In this document: piece by piece, positions 32,499-44,223 of the stretch
Position numbering within the stretch: the stretch's first letter is position 1
Layout of the letters: every line of letters starts with the position of its first letter
NCBI GenBank assembly: GCA_947311845.1
Contig: CAMZMU010000035.1
Span: 1,445,761 to 1,509,760, forward strand
DNA length: 64,000 nt
Direction: 5' to 3'
Origin: Poa pratensis
Lineage: Eukaryota > Streptophyta > Magnoliopsida > Poales > Poaceae
Translations under genes and position numbers: made by a program
The notes under the pieces: model-generated
What the model saw: only the letters and a program-made list of their open reading frames with translations
Told to the model about the DNA's origin: nothing
Database searches by the model: none

Positions 32499-33900
32499 TA
32501 TACATATATATATGAGATAACATAACATTTATGCGACCATTACAATTTAAAGTTTTAACAATTGTATGCGGCTGTCAGAGTGATTCTCGGACCTGAGCTG
32601 CTCACCAACCGATCAAATTGTTTGGGGGTACGTCTTGCCCCGACAATTTGTAAAAGCTATATATTTATATATGATTGCATATATATATAACGGAAATAGT
32701 GGGCTACCCCCGTGATACCTATGCACCCCCATCTGGCCATTAGATCATCCTATAGGCAATTTCCCACCGTAGATTGTTTCTAACGCCGTTCTCTGTCCGT
32801 TACTCTGCTCGACCGTGTTTTATTAGCAACGGCGAACCAAAACCGCGTGCAGATATCTTTCGAGCGAACCCCACCATCGCTTTGCTGCACACGACCGACC
32901 CGTCCCACCATCTTAATCCACATGCGTCCACCGCCACCCCCAGCACCCCGTCCACGATTTCTTCAACCGCGCCGGTGGCCCAACGCCCAAGCCCTCCCCC
33001 GAGCTTCCAGCCCCGACGACCGCCGCCGCGCCGGAGATCCTGGCGCCATCCGGATCCGCCGCCCGACGCCATTGATTCTCCCCCACCAGTGGCTGCCAGC
33101 CCTACGGGAAGTAGGAGACGGGGCGGACGGGCCTCCCTGCGGTGCGTGGTGGTGGTGTGGTCCTCCGGCCAGCCGCCGTTCCCCGGGCCGACGTGCTCGA
33201 GACGAAGCCGACCATGGAGGGCTGGAGGGGCGAGGACGGACACGGCGAGCGATGGATGGCCGTGGCGGCGCTCGGGAGGAAGGTGATGGCGGCCCGTGGC
33301 GGCGCACGAAAGAAGGAGACGGAGGGGCCGTTGCCGGCGCCGAAGGCAGGATCTGGTGGTTGGCTCTCCACCGGCCGGGTGCTCCGGCGGCCGGGATCCA
33401 TGCGTTTCTTTTGTTCGTTCCTTCAAAAAATTCTAGATTTCGTTTCTGTTGTTCTTGAAGTAAATCAAGTTCCTCCATCTGGTGATTATCTTTTGTTATA
33501 CCTGGATTATTGCTCTTGGTATTATCCTGATTATGTTTTTGTTGGTTATACATTTGGATTTTCGATTTCCTGTTTTTTCGGTCAGATCTGCTTCGGAACC
33601 GCAACTAATTTTACTCGACGGATTAATTAGCCTCGTTGCCAGGAAAATAGCGGCGATGCGATAATTGGGTTTGGACTGGGTAGGTAGGGAAAAATGGTTT
33701 CGTTGGTTTTCTGCACGGGTGGTTCTTTTTCTTCTGACATGAACGGCACATGGTCCATGATGTTTTACGTTTCCTATCGTTCAAAATGAACGGGCACGGT
33801 GTTCTTTTTCCACGACAAAAGGGGCACGGCTCCTATTGACCAAACGACGTTAACGGCAGCACGAATCACGAATCTACATCAAACGGCTCCACATGCATGC
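32499..33900. other. GC-rich exon-like block and AT-rich tail
   Basis: 32760-33420 is strongly GC-rich with overlapping frames of up to about 200 codons on both strands, followed by an intron-like AT-rich region to 33660. No recognised domain. A short inverted repeat (CAAATTGTTTGGGG / CCCCGACAATTTG) lies at about 32614-32650. 33870-33965 shares phrases (CACAGCTAC, AAATCCGCGTTGATATATATA) with 12017-12115. Confidence 0.4.
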
Positions 33901-34051
33901 ACAGCTACTACCGGTGGTAGTAAATCCGCGTTGATATATATAAATATATAGCATTTACAAACCGTGTACACAAGCAAACTCAAACGATATGACTGATGAC
34001 TAATTATGGACATTGTTTGATTGTTGTTGCATTATTTTCATGGCGTACATC

Positions 34052-36398
34052 ATGGTGGATAGATATGAGAAGTTTTTCTATAATAATTTCATGGATACAT
34101 CGTTCGATGATTCACTCGATGATGATATTTTGATGGCTGTGGCTCTCATCCTCGGTGAAGACTAGCACAATGCATTGCTGATACGTCTCAAACATATCCA
34201 TAATTTTTGATGTTTCATGCTTATTTATACCAGATGCTACATGTTTTATTTACATATACTTTATGGTTACTAACCTATTAACAAGATGCCATATTGCCAG
34301 TTCCTGTTTTCTGCTGTTTTTTTTCCAGCAAATTTGTTAAGGAAATATTCTCGGAATTGGATGAAAATAGACAGGGGCCAGTTTTTCACCGACACAAATA
34401 CGAAGTCCGAATGGCAGCCGAAGAGGCGACCCAGGGGGCCCAGACGCATGCCCGGGGCGGCAGAAGGTGGGGCCGCGCCGAGGTGGCATATGGTGCTCTT
34501 GGGTGCCTCCTCGCGCCGCACACTTCGCCTATATATTCTCCTCGTTCCGAAAAGCCTAAAGACCCGAACATAATTTCACGAAAAGTTTCGTCGTCGCCGT
34601 CATCGTCAACCCTACTCCGTGAGGGTTCTGAATCTCTTCCTGGTACCCTGCCGGAGAGGGAGATCATCACCAGAGGGCTCTACATTACCATGTCCGCCTT
34701 CGGACTGATGCGTGAGTAGTTCCTCATTAGACTTCGGGTCCATGCAGTAGCTAGTTGGTAGTCTCTCCACTTTGTGATATTATGTTTAGATGTTGTGAGC
34801 TGCCTAACATGATCAATATCATCTTTATATATTGCTACATGTTGAGTTTGTTGGGATCCGATGGATTGTGAAGTTATGATCAAGTTGTTCATCTATTTAT
34901 CTACTGTTTTATTTATGTTCTTGCATGCTCTCCGATGCTAGTGGATTCTTTGGCCAAGTAGATGCTAGTGTCTCTAAGAGGGGGTATTTATGCTAGATAG
35001 TGGGTTCATGCCTCCAGTAACCTGGGCTCGAGATGACAGAAACGACTAAGGTTATGGATGTGTTATTGCTAATAGGGAGAAAACAACTTTGTTATGTTTA
35101 TATGCACGGCTTATATGTCATATGCATTGTTTACATTACACACTTTGCTTAATGCAATTATCTGTTGATTGCAACTTAATACTTACGGGAGACACGAATG
35201 TTATCCCGGGGTGGATTATTAGTCATAAATGCAGCTGATAAGCGGTCTATGTAATATGATGTAATGCCCAATAAATTCTACTAATGAACATTGTCTTATC
35301 ATAATATACATTGTAATGCGTTTGCATTTTGTCAATTGCCCAGCTGTAATTTCTTTACCCTGCATGATAGTTATCTGTTTCATGGAGAGACACCACTAGT
35401 GAACTGTGGACCTCGGTCCATTCTCTAGACTGATAAAAACACCATTTCCACCACGCTCTACATTCATTTTCTCGTTGTTTCTTTTGCATTTATATTTATT
35501 TTTCACACTATACGTTTAATCCTTTGTATTCAGCAAGTCAGGGAGATTGACAACCTTCCTGCTTCGTGGGGGCAAATTAATTTGATTGTGTTGTGTGCAG
35601 GTCCATGTCAGTCTACGTCTAGTACTTTGCTGGCACCGTGTTGAAGCTCTCCCAATTCCTACTGGTTCGATTAAACCTTGGTATTGTTATCAAGAGAAAC
35701 TTGCTGCTACACTACTTCATACCTTCCTCTTGAGGTCTCCCAACGAACGTGTGATCCACGTCATCAATTGCCAAATTTTAGGGGGTCGCGATACCTGGAC
35801 ATTGTGATTGATTGTAGTATCGGTCGACAACCATATTCTTCCGCACAACGACTACTTAGAGGTGAACAACCCAACTTATCCAACAAATAAGTTTTGGCGA
35901 CGCATCTGGATGTCTAGCCATTTCATGCGTCTTTTTTGAGCGAGTGAGGACCCATGACGACTACTTCAGATTCAAGAAAGATGCCACTTGTAAGATTGCT
36001 TTTTATTACTTTTAGAAATGCACGGCTGCTACTTGGATGTTTGTACATGGAGTTGTTGTTGATAAGTATTTTTGCTGGAACGAGTCCACATGTACTGTAA
36101 CTATTTACACGTTTTTCAATGAGAAGTGGTGCATGTGTTCGACCTTGAGTTCTTGAGCCAACCTAATGTTGCGGATACAGCCCGACTCATGGCTATTGAA
36201 AATGGAAGAAGCTTTCGAGAGATTGCATGCATTGGAAAATGTGAGAACCGTTCATTTACTTGTCATCCCCAATATAAAGAACATGTTGACGAGTGCACAA
36301 TCATAGGTAAAATCGTGGTATCATATATTTCTCAGGATTTAGCCCTCTTTTCTGGGCATGTCAAGATTTCATAATGATATTAACGTGGTTCCATAATG
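34052..36398 (+). pseudogene. PIF/Harbinger-type transposase (HARBI1-like nuclease), degenerate and split
   Basis: The 5' part from ATG 34052 reads MVDRYEKFFYNNFMDTSF with an acidic N-terminus and stops at TAG 34163. After the solo LTR (34179-35766) it resumes with PYSSAQRLLRGEQPN, FWRRIWMSSHF, then HDDYFRFKKDATCKIAF at 35953-36000. Further on come QPNVADTARLMAIENGRSF (from about 36158), HPQYKEHVDECTII and FHNDINV near 36376. The order and motifs match plant Harbinger nucleases (dYFxxRxDAxGklGfs, PNxxDtaRLlaineaRGFPGMLGSIDCMHW, YkGHvkgcTiILEaVas, NDINVL). The SIDCMHW segment with the first catalytic Asp is replaced, and several stops and shifts are present. Non-functional. Confidence 0.75.
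34179..35766 (+). mobile_element. Solo LTR, TGATACGTC type (Gypsy, Sabrina-like), intact
   Basis: 1588 bases from TGATACGTCTC to CACGTCATCA, flanked by ATTGC at 34174-34178 and 35767-35771. Colinear with the minus-strand LTR at 15715-19427 and without its nested insertion, which gives the empty site proving that insertion. It disrupts the Harbinger pseudogene. Confidence 0.85.
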
Positions 36399-37291
36399 CA
36401 CCATGTAATCTGTGACCAAACTTGTTCAGGTTCAAACATGATTTGGCTGAACACATGTGGATCAAAAACAATTAGTCCAGTTTTTTGCGGGTAGCAGTCC
36501 ATAATTAATTATCCAAAAAAGTAGTCCATATTTAATGTCTTATGTTGGACAATTTATCGAATTTAAATTTAAAATTATTGTATGAACGATGCCATATACT
36601 CCCGGACGCAGTGACCCATGGCACGCTGGCCACATTTTTAGGGAAGCACTGCACGATTGCTTAGATGCGTCGACTTGGGAGAAGAAGAAGATAAAGCGAA
36701 TGTGAATTAGGCAACTAAACAGCCCGGCCGGACGCAGGGAAACGTCGCGTTCCGGCGCTGGGCTTGCATGCCACCTCGATCGTGATTTACTGATTTCATT
36801 ATTTTTTGTATGACGGTGGCGCAGCAACAAGTAGTGGGGTGGCCTGCCATTGTTTAGTCTGGAAAATCCTTGCTGCGGCTCCAACGACAGCAACCTAGAG
36901 GAGAAATCCAAAACATATCTGCCAGTCAGCGGGAAATTCCTCTGTCTCTGTGTCCCCATTAACTGTAAGAGATTTAGCTCAAAATAAATTAATTGTAAGA
37001 GATAGAGTGAGTGTCGGTATGACTCAATGTTTGTATTGATGATCAGGCAGGGTACTTAGAGCATCTCTAGCTGATCCTTAAATGGCCATACCGGCCGTAT
37101 ATGTTCAAAAAAATGGCCATTCCATTTTACATGGTTCACTTATTGGTTGAGTCGATTTTGGAGAAACTTTTTTACGGTTCCGGTGTGGTCGTCTGGTAGT
37201 TCATGCTCCTTTGTTAATCAGTTTGGCGGGTTTTTTTCTTCATTTTTCTTTTCACTGTTTGCATTTTTTATGCTCAACTAGCTCCTAATAT
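36399..37291. other. AT-rich stretch, no recognised features
   Basis: Presumably the 3' part of the Harbinger element followed by unique DNA. Terminal inverted repeats with TTA/TAA duplication could not be located. An open frame at 36540-36959 on the minus strand shows no family resemblance. Confidence 0.3.
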
Positions 37292-37307
37292 CAGGGAAGG
37301 TGTAATT

Positions 37308-39081
37308 TTTTTAAAAAAAATTCAACAGGGGGAGTCAATCCCGACCTGAATATATTTCAAAGGTTGCCTTGAGACTTTGCAGCCTCTACAAGATAGGTTC
37401 AAATGAACCGGAGACCACGGGGATTACAAAGGGGAGAGATAAAATAAAAAACGCACACACACACAACCATAATGGAAGAGGAAGGGGGGCGGCTTGCCAC
37501 CTGACAAGACACCACTGAGCAGAACAAGAGCCCAAACATAAAGAAGCTAGCAGGCAGAAGGTCGAACACCATGAGAGGCACAAGTAGATGGGGGTGCTGT
37601 CGAGACACCACAATACCAAGATTCAGCAAACAGTCTAGCGCACCGAACCGGCGTGCGTATCGAATCCCACGGCACAACTCAGAAGCATCCATAATCAACG
37701 AGTGCCAAAGCCTAGCACCTAGCACGAACCTTGACTGGGAACCCCGCCACGGAAGGTCGAGACAATTAGCAAGCTGGGGAGGCATCATTGCGTCGTCATT
37801 GAGCAAAGGTGAGCCGAGACGACACCAAGAGTTGAAGCTCCCGCAACACCACGGCGACCAGGGCAGGATCTTGAGCAAGCACAGCAAGTACAAGCAGCAC
37901 AAGGGCAACAACCATCGCCGAAAGACGGAGCCAAACTTGCCTGTCCAGTAGCAAAAAGTCAAGCGCCACGCCAAATGCCCCACATGGTAGCACTGCGAGG
38001 TCAAAAGCCTCGCCGCCGGATACACCCCCAAGAACAGCAAGCTCATCACGCCAATCAGGTTCAATGGCGAAGAGCAGGGATTCTTGCAACGCCTTCAAGA
38101 AGGGAACCACGCCCACGGGCGTGGTCGTCGCAGAGCTTTCGCTTGGACCTCACCTGCACATCGGGGTTGCGAGCAATGCAATAGCTCCTACACCACGCCT
38201 TCAACAAGGTTAGCAACGCCCGGAGGCGCCGCCGTGGTCTGCTCACGCACAAAGCATGGGCGTGGGTTTCCCCAGGAACTGGCATCAAGACGCGCCACCG
38301 TGCCAAACCTGAACCGGAAGCCCGCAGCCGATGACGCACGCGCCAAAGGAGGAGCGGCAGAGGCCACCGCGGGGAGCTTCCACGCGCCGAGACGGATTCG
38401 TCGTCGGCCGGCGACAGGGCCGAGAGCGGGCGCCACCTCTCATCAGCACGCGCCAGAGGGAGCAGCGGCTCGGGCGGAGCACAACAGCGCCGGCGCGGGG
38501 CGCCCTGGCGGCGGCAGCAGGGAGGCGGACGAGTCGCATGTCGAGGGAGCAGCGGGGCAGCGGCCCGCGCCGGCCCATCCGGGGCCAGATCGGGCCCGGA
38601 ACGAGGCCGAGCAGGCCGGAACGGGGCGGAGCGCGCCGGAACGGGATGGATGGAGGCGGAGGGAGGGGGTGGCCAGGCGGAGACGACACGAACAGCCCCG
38701 CATGGACCGCGCCGGCGCCGCCGCCGGCAATGCCCAGCCGGCCAGCGCGCAGCACGGGGAAGGAGCGCAGCAACGCCTGCCCGGGAGGCCTGCGCGTAGC
38801 ACGGGGAAGGAGACGCCGTCGCACGAGGGTCGCCGGGACGCGCGACGACGGGCCAGAGGTCGGGGTCGAGATCCGGTGCGGCGGCTTCCTCCAAGCGGCG
38901 ACACATGACCGCGGATGGTAGATCCCCGCCGCCCCTTCACGGGCGGCGCACGACCTCTGTCCGGCGGCCGCCTCCTGGGACGGCGAGGGAGGGAGGCGGG
39001 GTGGGGAGGGGGTGGCGGAGGCGGGCTAGGGTTTGACCCTCCCATCGCCTAGAGGAGACTGACGCGAGGGGAGACAGACAC
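37308..39081 (-). mobile_element. LINE-like retroposon with 16-bp target duplication
   Basis: CAGGGAAGGTGTAATT occurs at 37292-37307 and 39082-39097 and brackets 1774 bases. On the minus strand the insert starts GTGTCTGTCTCCCCTC, has a GC-rich 5' region, and ends with an oligo-A stretch next to the left duplication. A long perfect duplication plus a 3' A tract is the signature of target-primed reverse transcription. The 1.8-kb size and absence of reverse transcriptase or endonuclease motifs mean it is internally deleted or non-autonomous. The 3' part (GGTCTCCGGTTCATTTG... GACTCCCCCTGTTGAA in outline) resembles the tails of grass LINEs. Confidence 0.7.
38061..38906 (-). pseudogene. Arg/Pro/Ala-rich frame in the 5' part of the LINE-like element
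   Basis: 281 codons from ATG 38906 (MCRRLEEAAAPDLDPDLW), very rich in Arg, Pro and Ala with no recognised domain. It lies about 175 bases inside the 5' end of the retroposon, where a LINE ORF1 would begin, but open frames of similar length occur on the other strand. Coding status doubtful. Confidence 0.25.
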
Positions 39082-39097
39082 CAGGGAAGGTGTAATT

Positions 39098-39276
39098 CAT
39101 ATCTCCATGTCTGTCCGTCTCAAAGGACGCCCCGGTAATCAAGTCAAAGGGAGGAATAAGCTTGCGGAATTAATTAAGTGGCGTACGCAAGCAATCTACC
39201 CAAACTACAAGGAACTTTTTATTTACAACAGCACACTTGGTTTTTTAGCTGCCACAGAACCCAGGCACAAACGACG
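39098..39276 (+). repeat. Diverged duplicate of the 43.36-43.52 kb promoter region
   Basis: Shares GTAATCAAGTC with GTTAATCAAGTC at 43383 and the phrase CAGGCACAAACGACG with 43508-43523, in the same order. The right copy goes on into the exon at 43591; this one runs into the Stowaway MITE at 39277. Confidence 0.45.
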
Positions 39277-39539
39277 TACTCCCTCCGTTTAATCTACATC
39301 CTGGGTCCTTTTTTTCTTCGGATTTAATCTACATCCTAGACAGTAAATGGTAGTACCTCATGATTACCGAGGTAATTAATCAAAAGGGTATTAAACCAGA
39401 ACATATCTAACTATATGAAAGCTGAGCGATTCCTCGAGCTCTCAGCGCTCGCGTTACTGTAGGTATCTACAGTAGCTACAGTGTTGAACAGTACCGCGCG
39501 GAGGGACCTATTTGTAATTTCCCAAAAACTGCGAGACTT

Positions 39540-39965
39540 TTCTGCAAAAACATCTCACATCCCCCCTCCTCCTCTCTCTCCCGCGTGGTGCCGAACCCGC
39601 CGCCGCCGCCGCCGCTGCGCGCCGCCGCCTTTCTGCTCCTCCTCCGACGAATCCAAGCGCACCCCGACCTCCGCCGTCGTTCCCTCTACCTCCTCCGCAA
39701 GGCACGTGTGCAGGGACGCCCGGAACGCGGTGAATCGACCGTTCTTCTCTAGCTCCCCGTTCTCCGTCCGCCGCCGCGAATTGGTCGCCGCCGGCCAACT
39801 CCGGCGACCATATGGCTTCGTCCGCCGCCAGTCGCCTCCTCTCAACGCGCTCCGGCGAACCTGTGTAGTCCCAGCACCGTGGGCGTGCTCTCCTGCGCGA
39901 GCGCGAGCTCGGCAGAGCCGCCGGCGACGACGGCGATTGCCTCTGCGCCGCTCACGTCAACAGTG
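39540..39965 (+). pseudogene. GC-rich exon-like fragment carried by the Helitron
   Basis: Plus-strand frame of about 140 codons rich in Ser, Arg and Pro, followed by AT-rich intron-like sequence. It resembles a grass 5' exon in composition. I recognise no family; probably a captured gene fragment. A frame on the opposite strand is of similar length. Confidence 0.3.
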
Positions 39966-41739
39966 ACGTCACAACGGGCCCATGTCAGACCCTTTTAATT
40001 TTCGGAAAGAATTTCATAACTAATAAAATTCTGACATGCGGGTCCCGACGGTCAGATTTTTATTAATTACAGAAAGTACAAAAATTTGTAAAATTCATAT
40101 ATTTCGATCTGTAATTCAGAAAATTATGAGAAATATACCAAAATGTTCAGAAAAATATAAGCTATTTATTTATGACAAATTCATACATGATTGAACAACT
40201 TAAATTAATACTTACCTAAAATTACTAAAAATGCCACTTTCTTTAATTATGGGGTTCGTTCCAAATATTACTTTTAGTGGTATTTGGACCCCATTTAAAT
40301 TGTTATCCATCTTCTAGAATTTAAAATGAAATCCTTAATTTATCATGCCACACATGTTAAAAAATGCAAATGACATATCAAAATGTTCAAAAAAAAATCC
40401 TATCTAATTATGTCAAATTCATGCATGTTCAACCAACTTATAACCATGTTTACTTATAAGAACAAAATAACCCAATTCATGTATTTATGCGATGTTTCCA
40501 AATGCTATTACTAAAAACATTTTGGCTCTATTTAAAATGTTATACATGCTTACGATTAAACTTCAGTAATTTAAATTTGTCATCCATACATTTTTGTACA
40601 CACATTACATTATGCCATGTGTTGACTATTTCATTACTTTTCAGTGTTTTGGTTCTTCTCGGTAGAACGCAGATGCGAGATCAAGATGAAGATCAACAAC
40701 AACAAAGATGAATACTTAATCAACCGACGATGAAATCAAGTACAATATTACAAAAGATCTATTATTATTAGTTATCAAATAAGCAAAGCAAACATAACTT
40801 CTTATCTGCACATGTACATGCATGATTAATCAATTTGCAATCCTGCTAAATTAAAAGAACTTGAGTACCCTTTTATGTCAACTATGAAGTTTATGAAAAC
40901 GGCATATGTTTGTCATTCCGACTTCACTTAAATTGATCTTCCTGTCCTAAGATACATTCAACATCTTCAATTAGTCATATCTACTATTCACATTCCACAG
41001 TTTTTATATTTATAATTACCTATACCTGATCAGCTGCATAGAGTAGCACAACAAACATAAGGAAATGCTTCTTTTCTATGTGTAGATGCATGCTTAGTCT
41101 CACTACCTTCCCTTCATTTTTTCTCTTTTTTATGTTACGAGCGCAGCGTGTCACCGCACAAATTTAAGCAAGTAAATCCTTCTGCTCTCATAAAGTGTTG
41201 TTTCATTGTAATTTCTCCGTTCCCATTGTTTTTTACATAGTTCAGATTTTGAAGAAATACTTTCAAGCTACAATTTTATTCGACTCACTGCCCACTGCAT
41301 TTTCCCAAATGAGTGTATTTTGTATTCCAAATATGCTTAATATTTTGTGCATATAATTTCCACAGCAACGCGCGGGGTAAATAATAGTTTCTCAGTTGGA
41401 TCACTCACCTAAAAGTTACAAGTGCACTTTTGATCGTTTTAATTTTCTCATTAGTCATTACACGAAAATGTTTCACCTAATACTAGGAACTACTGTATGA
41501 CCTCATAATCCCATTAGAACTTTCCAATTGATACTAACAGAAAAATCATTCTAATATATCTGTATGATTGCAACTTCATGTTCTTTGCTATGCATTTGAT
41601 AGGTTGAATTCTCAAGAATGTACTACTCCTTTTAGTAGCATAGCCATTGTGTTCTTCTTTTAATTTGCTCCTCTTTCCTACTTTGGTTCTTTTCATTTAA
41701 ATGAATTATTTGTCAGAGAACTATTGCGCAAGTGACAAC

Positions 41740-43040
41740 AGTCTGGAAAAAAAAGGACTGTTGGATTGTTGAATTATGTGAAGTTGAATTAATAAATGCT
41801 CATATAATGCATTTCCTCTCCAAATGAACTTAAATTAAACATTTGACTTTGGTTAATATTTGTATACGATCTAAATGAACTTCCTCTAAATATAGATTTC
41901 AATTAAATAAATGTGCATTTTCACTCATTACGGACTTAAAATAAATATTACTGACAAATATAAACATATTCGAACATTTCAATGTGCAAAAAATATGAAA
42001 TACTCCAAAATATATCAACATGCCCACAAAAATGAATGCCACTTATTTACAACAAAAAACCAAACATATTTGAACATTTTGTATTTATGAATATTTGGAG
42101 AAAATCAAGATGCACATCCTCTAATTATGTGAAGTTGATCCTCTAATAATTGACTAAAATTGAACACTTCAAATTGGTAAAGATTTAGATGTAATCTAAA
42201 TGAACTTTCTCTAAATATGGCATTCAGTTGAATGAATGTGCATTTCCAAAAATGAGATACTCCAAAAATATATCAACATGCTCACAAAAATTAAATGCCA
42301 ACTATTTACAACAAAATACAAACATAATTTATGGCAAAAAACAAACATATTTGACAATTTTGAATGGGTGAACATTTGAAGAAAAAACAAATGCACTTCC
42401 CACAATTATGTGAGTTGAATTTAACAAATGCTCACACTACGCATTTCCTCTGATTACGGACTCTGATTGAACATTTCAATTCAACAAATATTTGGCAAAA
42501 AACTAAACTAAATTTCTGTAAATATTAAATTCAGATGCAATTCCTCAAAATATATACTGACTTTACTAAATGCTCATATAATGCATATCTTCTGGTTACA
42601 AAACTAAATTAATTATTTATGCTAACATACAAACATAACCAAACATTCAAATTTGCTACGTATTTGAAATTACCCTAAACGGCAAATTTGAACATTTTAG
42701 ATTGTTAAAATATTTGAACAATTAAAAATGATCAATATTTGGATGCAATATAGATGAACTTTTCCGAATTGTGAACTCGAATCCAAAAAATATGCATTAC
42801 CACTAACTACATACTTAAATTAAATATCATTTACAAAAAAAAACATTTTTGAACATTTTAGATTGTTAAAATATTGGAGATACTCCGAAATATATCGACA
42901 TGATCAGAACAAACATATTTAAACAATTAAAATTGGCTAATATTTGTATACAGACTAAGTGAACTTCATCCAATTATGGATTTAAATTTAATAAATGCTC
43001 ACAAGATACATATTCTCTAATTATGGAGTTATCTTACAAA
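41740..43040. repeat. Irregular degenerate repeats inside the Helitron
   Basis: Phrases such as AAATGCTCATATAATGCAT, TTCCTCT(A/C)ATTATG and ACTCCAAAATATATCAACATG recur (about 41795, 42005, 42250, 42425, 42565, 42985) at uneven spacing of roughly 150-450 bases. AT-rich, non-coding. Confidence 0.55.
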
Positions 43041-43399
43041 TTTATGAAAAAAAACAAACTAACAAAAGTGCGGCGTGACGCCGCGCAAAATTCCACTAGT
43101 AGGAAAAGAAAACGACTCCAAAATTCCACTAGTAGGAAAAAGAGCAAATACATGGTTTTATGTGTAAAGTAGTACTAATGAATGCAAAGCTAAATTGTCT
43201 GAATTTTTCCAAGATGTAGATTAAATTAGAACGGAGGGAGTACGTACGTAACGGGCGCGCTGTGTCAGATAACTCCCACTTTGCTTTGCTTTGCTTTGCT
43301 GGCTCCGGCCGGCCACGTATGAGGTAGAGCTCGCATGGATCAAACCCTGATGTACCCTTCCCATGTCCCTCAATGGACACCGCGTTAATCAAGTCCATG

Positions 43400-43480
43400 G
43401 GAATAAAATATAATTCCTGGCTTGATCAGGAATAAAATATAATTCCTGGCTTGATCAGGAATAAAATATAATTCCTGGCT
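43400..43480 (+). repeat. 29-base direct repeat, three copies, in a promoter
   Basis: GGAATAAAATATAATTCCTG and the rest of the unit (GCTTGATCA) starts at 43400, 43429 and 43458, the third truncated after GGCT. AATTCC and GGAAT within each unit are inverted. It ends three bases before the TATA box. Confidence 0.85.
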
Positions 43481-43482
43481 TC

Positions 43483-43490
43483 CTATAAAA
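43483..43490 (+). promoter_or_regulatory. TATA box upstream of the 43.6-kb gene
   Basis: CTATAAAA, about 100 bases before the ATG at 43591. Directly downstream of the 29-base repeats. Confidence 0.6.
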
Positions 43491-43590
43491 CTGTGGACCG
43501 GCACCGGCACAGGCACAAACGACGCGCGTGTGTACGCAGCCTTCGCTTTCTTCTTTCTTGTGAAGAAGAACAGCGACAGGCAAGCATCCA

Positions 43591-43733
43591 ATGGCCAACC
43601 GGAAAGAGGAGTAAGCACCCGAAACCTCTCTTAGCTTGTGCGTGCCATATCTCAGTTCCTGAACCACTTCGCGTGCGCTCTCTGCAGGCCCAACGTGGCG
43701 CGGCAGGAAAAAAGCTTCGACTTCCTCATCGAG
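43591..43733 (+). pseudogene. First two exons of an unrecognised gene (3' part missing)
   Basis: ATG at 43591 in a good context, exon 1 to 43610, donor GTAAGC, acceptor CTCTCTGCAG at 43687, exon 2 43688-43733, donor GTACAA. The joined reading is MANRKEE and PNVARQEKSFDFLIE, 22 residues, with all junctions consistent, a TATA box upstream and a pyrimidine-rich leader. This is the best-formed gene start in the window, but I find no third exon before repetitive sequence near 44.0 kb, so it is probably a truncated gene or one with a distant remainder. Family not recognised. Confidence 0.5.
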
Positions 43734-44223
43734 GTACAATTCGGTCGAAAGGAACATGCATATGTTGTCGATTAAGTTCAAGGGTGTAGATGTTAAACAA
43801 GGAGTAGGATTTCTGTTTTCGATTTTCAAACTTTAGTTTTTTTTACGAGTAGGCAGCGAGATGTTTTTCTGTGTGTGTACGACTAGGTAGTGAATTTTCA
43901 TCTTAGTAAAGAAGAAGAATTGGGCTCACTTTCTTCTTAACTTGGTCAGATCTAATGCTTCTGTCTGGGCCGATGTGCACATGACGATTTTCCGATTTCT
44001 CCACATGCGATTAAAAAAGGGACTAGGTCACTTTCGTATCTGGGCCTTCCTTTGGGGTGTCCAAACGAAAAACGTCTTCCACTCACGCCCCCCATAGCCC
44101 AACTTTCGTCCGGGCAACCCCAAATTTCGTCCGGCGCTACAAACGAAAACTTCTCTTCCGCACGCCCTCTCTCTTCTCTCCACGTGTCCCCTCTCCTCTC
44201 TCCTCTCTGTTCTATCCACACCA
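43734..44223. other. Intron-like AT-rich sequence and pyrimidine-rich stretch
   Basis: Follows the donor at 43734. 44040-44220 has repeated TTTCGTCCGG phrases and a CTCT-rich tail. TTTCGTCCGGATAGCCC recurs at 45395, suggesting a split or duplicated segment. No exon recognised. Confidence 0.35.

Larger units (their letters stand above)
39406..43099 (+). mobile_element. Non-autonomous Helitron, 3.7 kb
   Basis: The 5' end TCTAACTATATGAAAG follows an A. The 3' end is CTAG (43096-43099) before T, with a near-perfect hairpin GCGGCGTGACGCCGC at 43070-43084, 11 bases upstream, the canonical Helitron arrangement. A second CAAAATTCCACTAGT copy occurs 33 bases further on (CTAG at 43129-43132). Inside: a GC-rich exon-like block (39560-39960), AT-rich sequence, and an irregular repeat region toward the 3' end. 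No Rep/helicase coding. Confidence 0.75.
39279..43240. mobile_element. Stowaway MITE split by a Helitron
   Basis: Left end CTCCCTCCGTTTAATCTAC at 39279 after TA (39277-39278). Right end AGATTAAATTAGAACGGAGGGAG-type sequence stops at 43240 before TA (43241-43242). Removing the Helitron at 39406-43099 leaves a Stowaway-like element of about 268 bases with matching inverted ends. Confidence 0.7.

Noticed and set aside
32774..33630. Several overlapping frames of 160-213 codons
   Set aside because: Compositional artefact of a GC-rich block; open on both strands with no domain, splice-consistent model or homologous copy.
38084..38908. 274-codon plus-strand frame opposite the LINE-like element's frame
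   Set aside because: Arg/Ala/Gly low complexity in very GC-rich DNA where all frames are open; the element's polarity from the A tract and duplication is minus.
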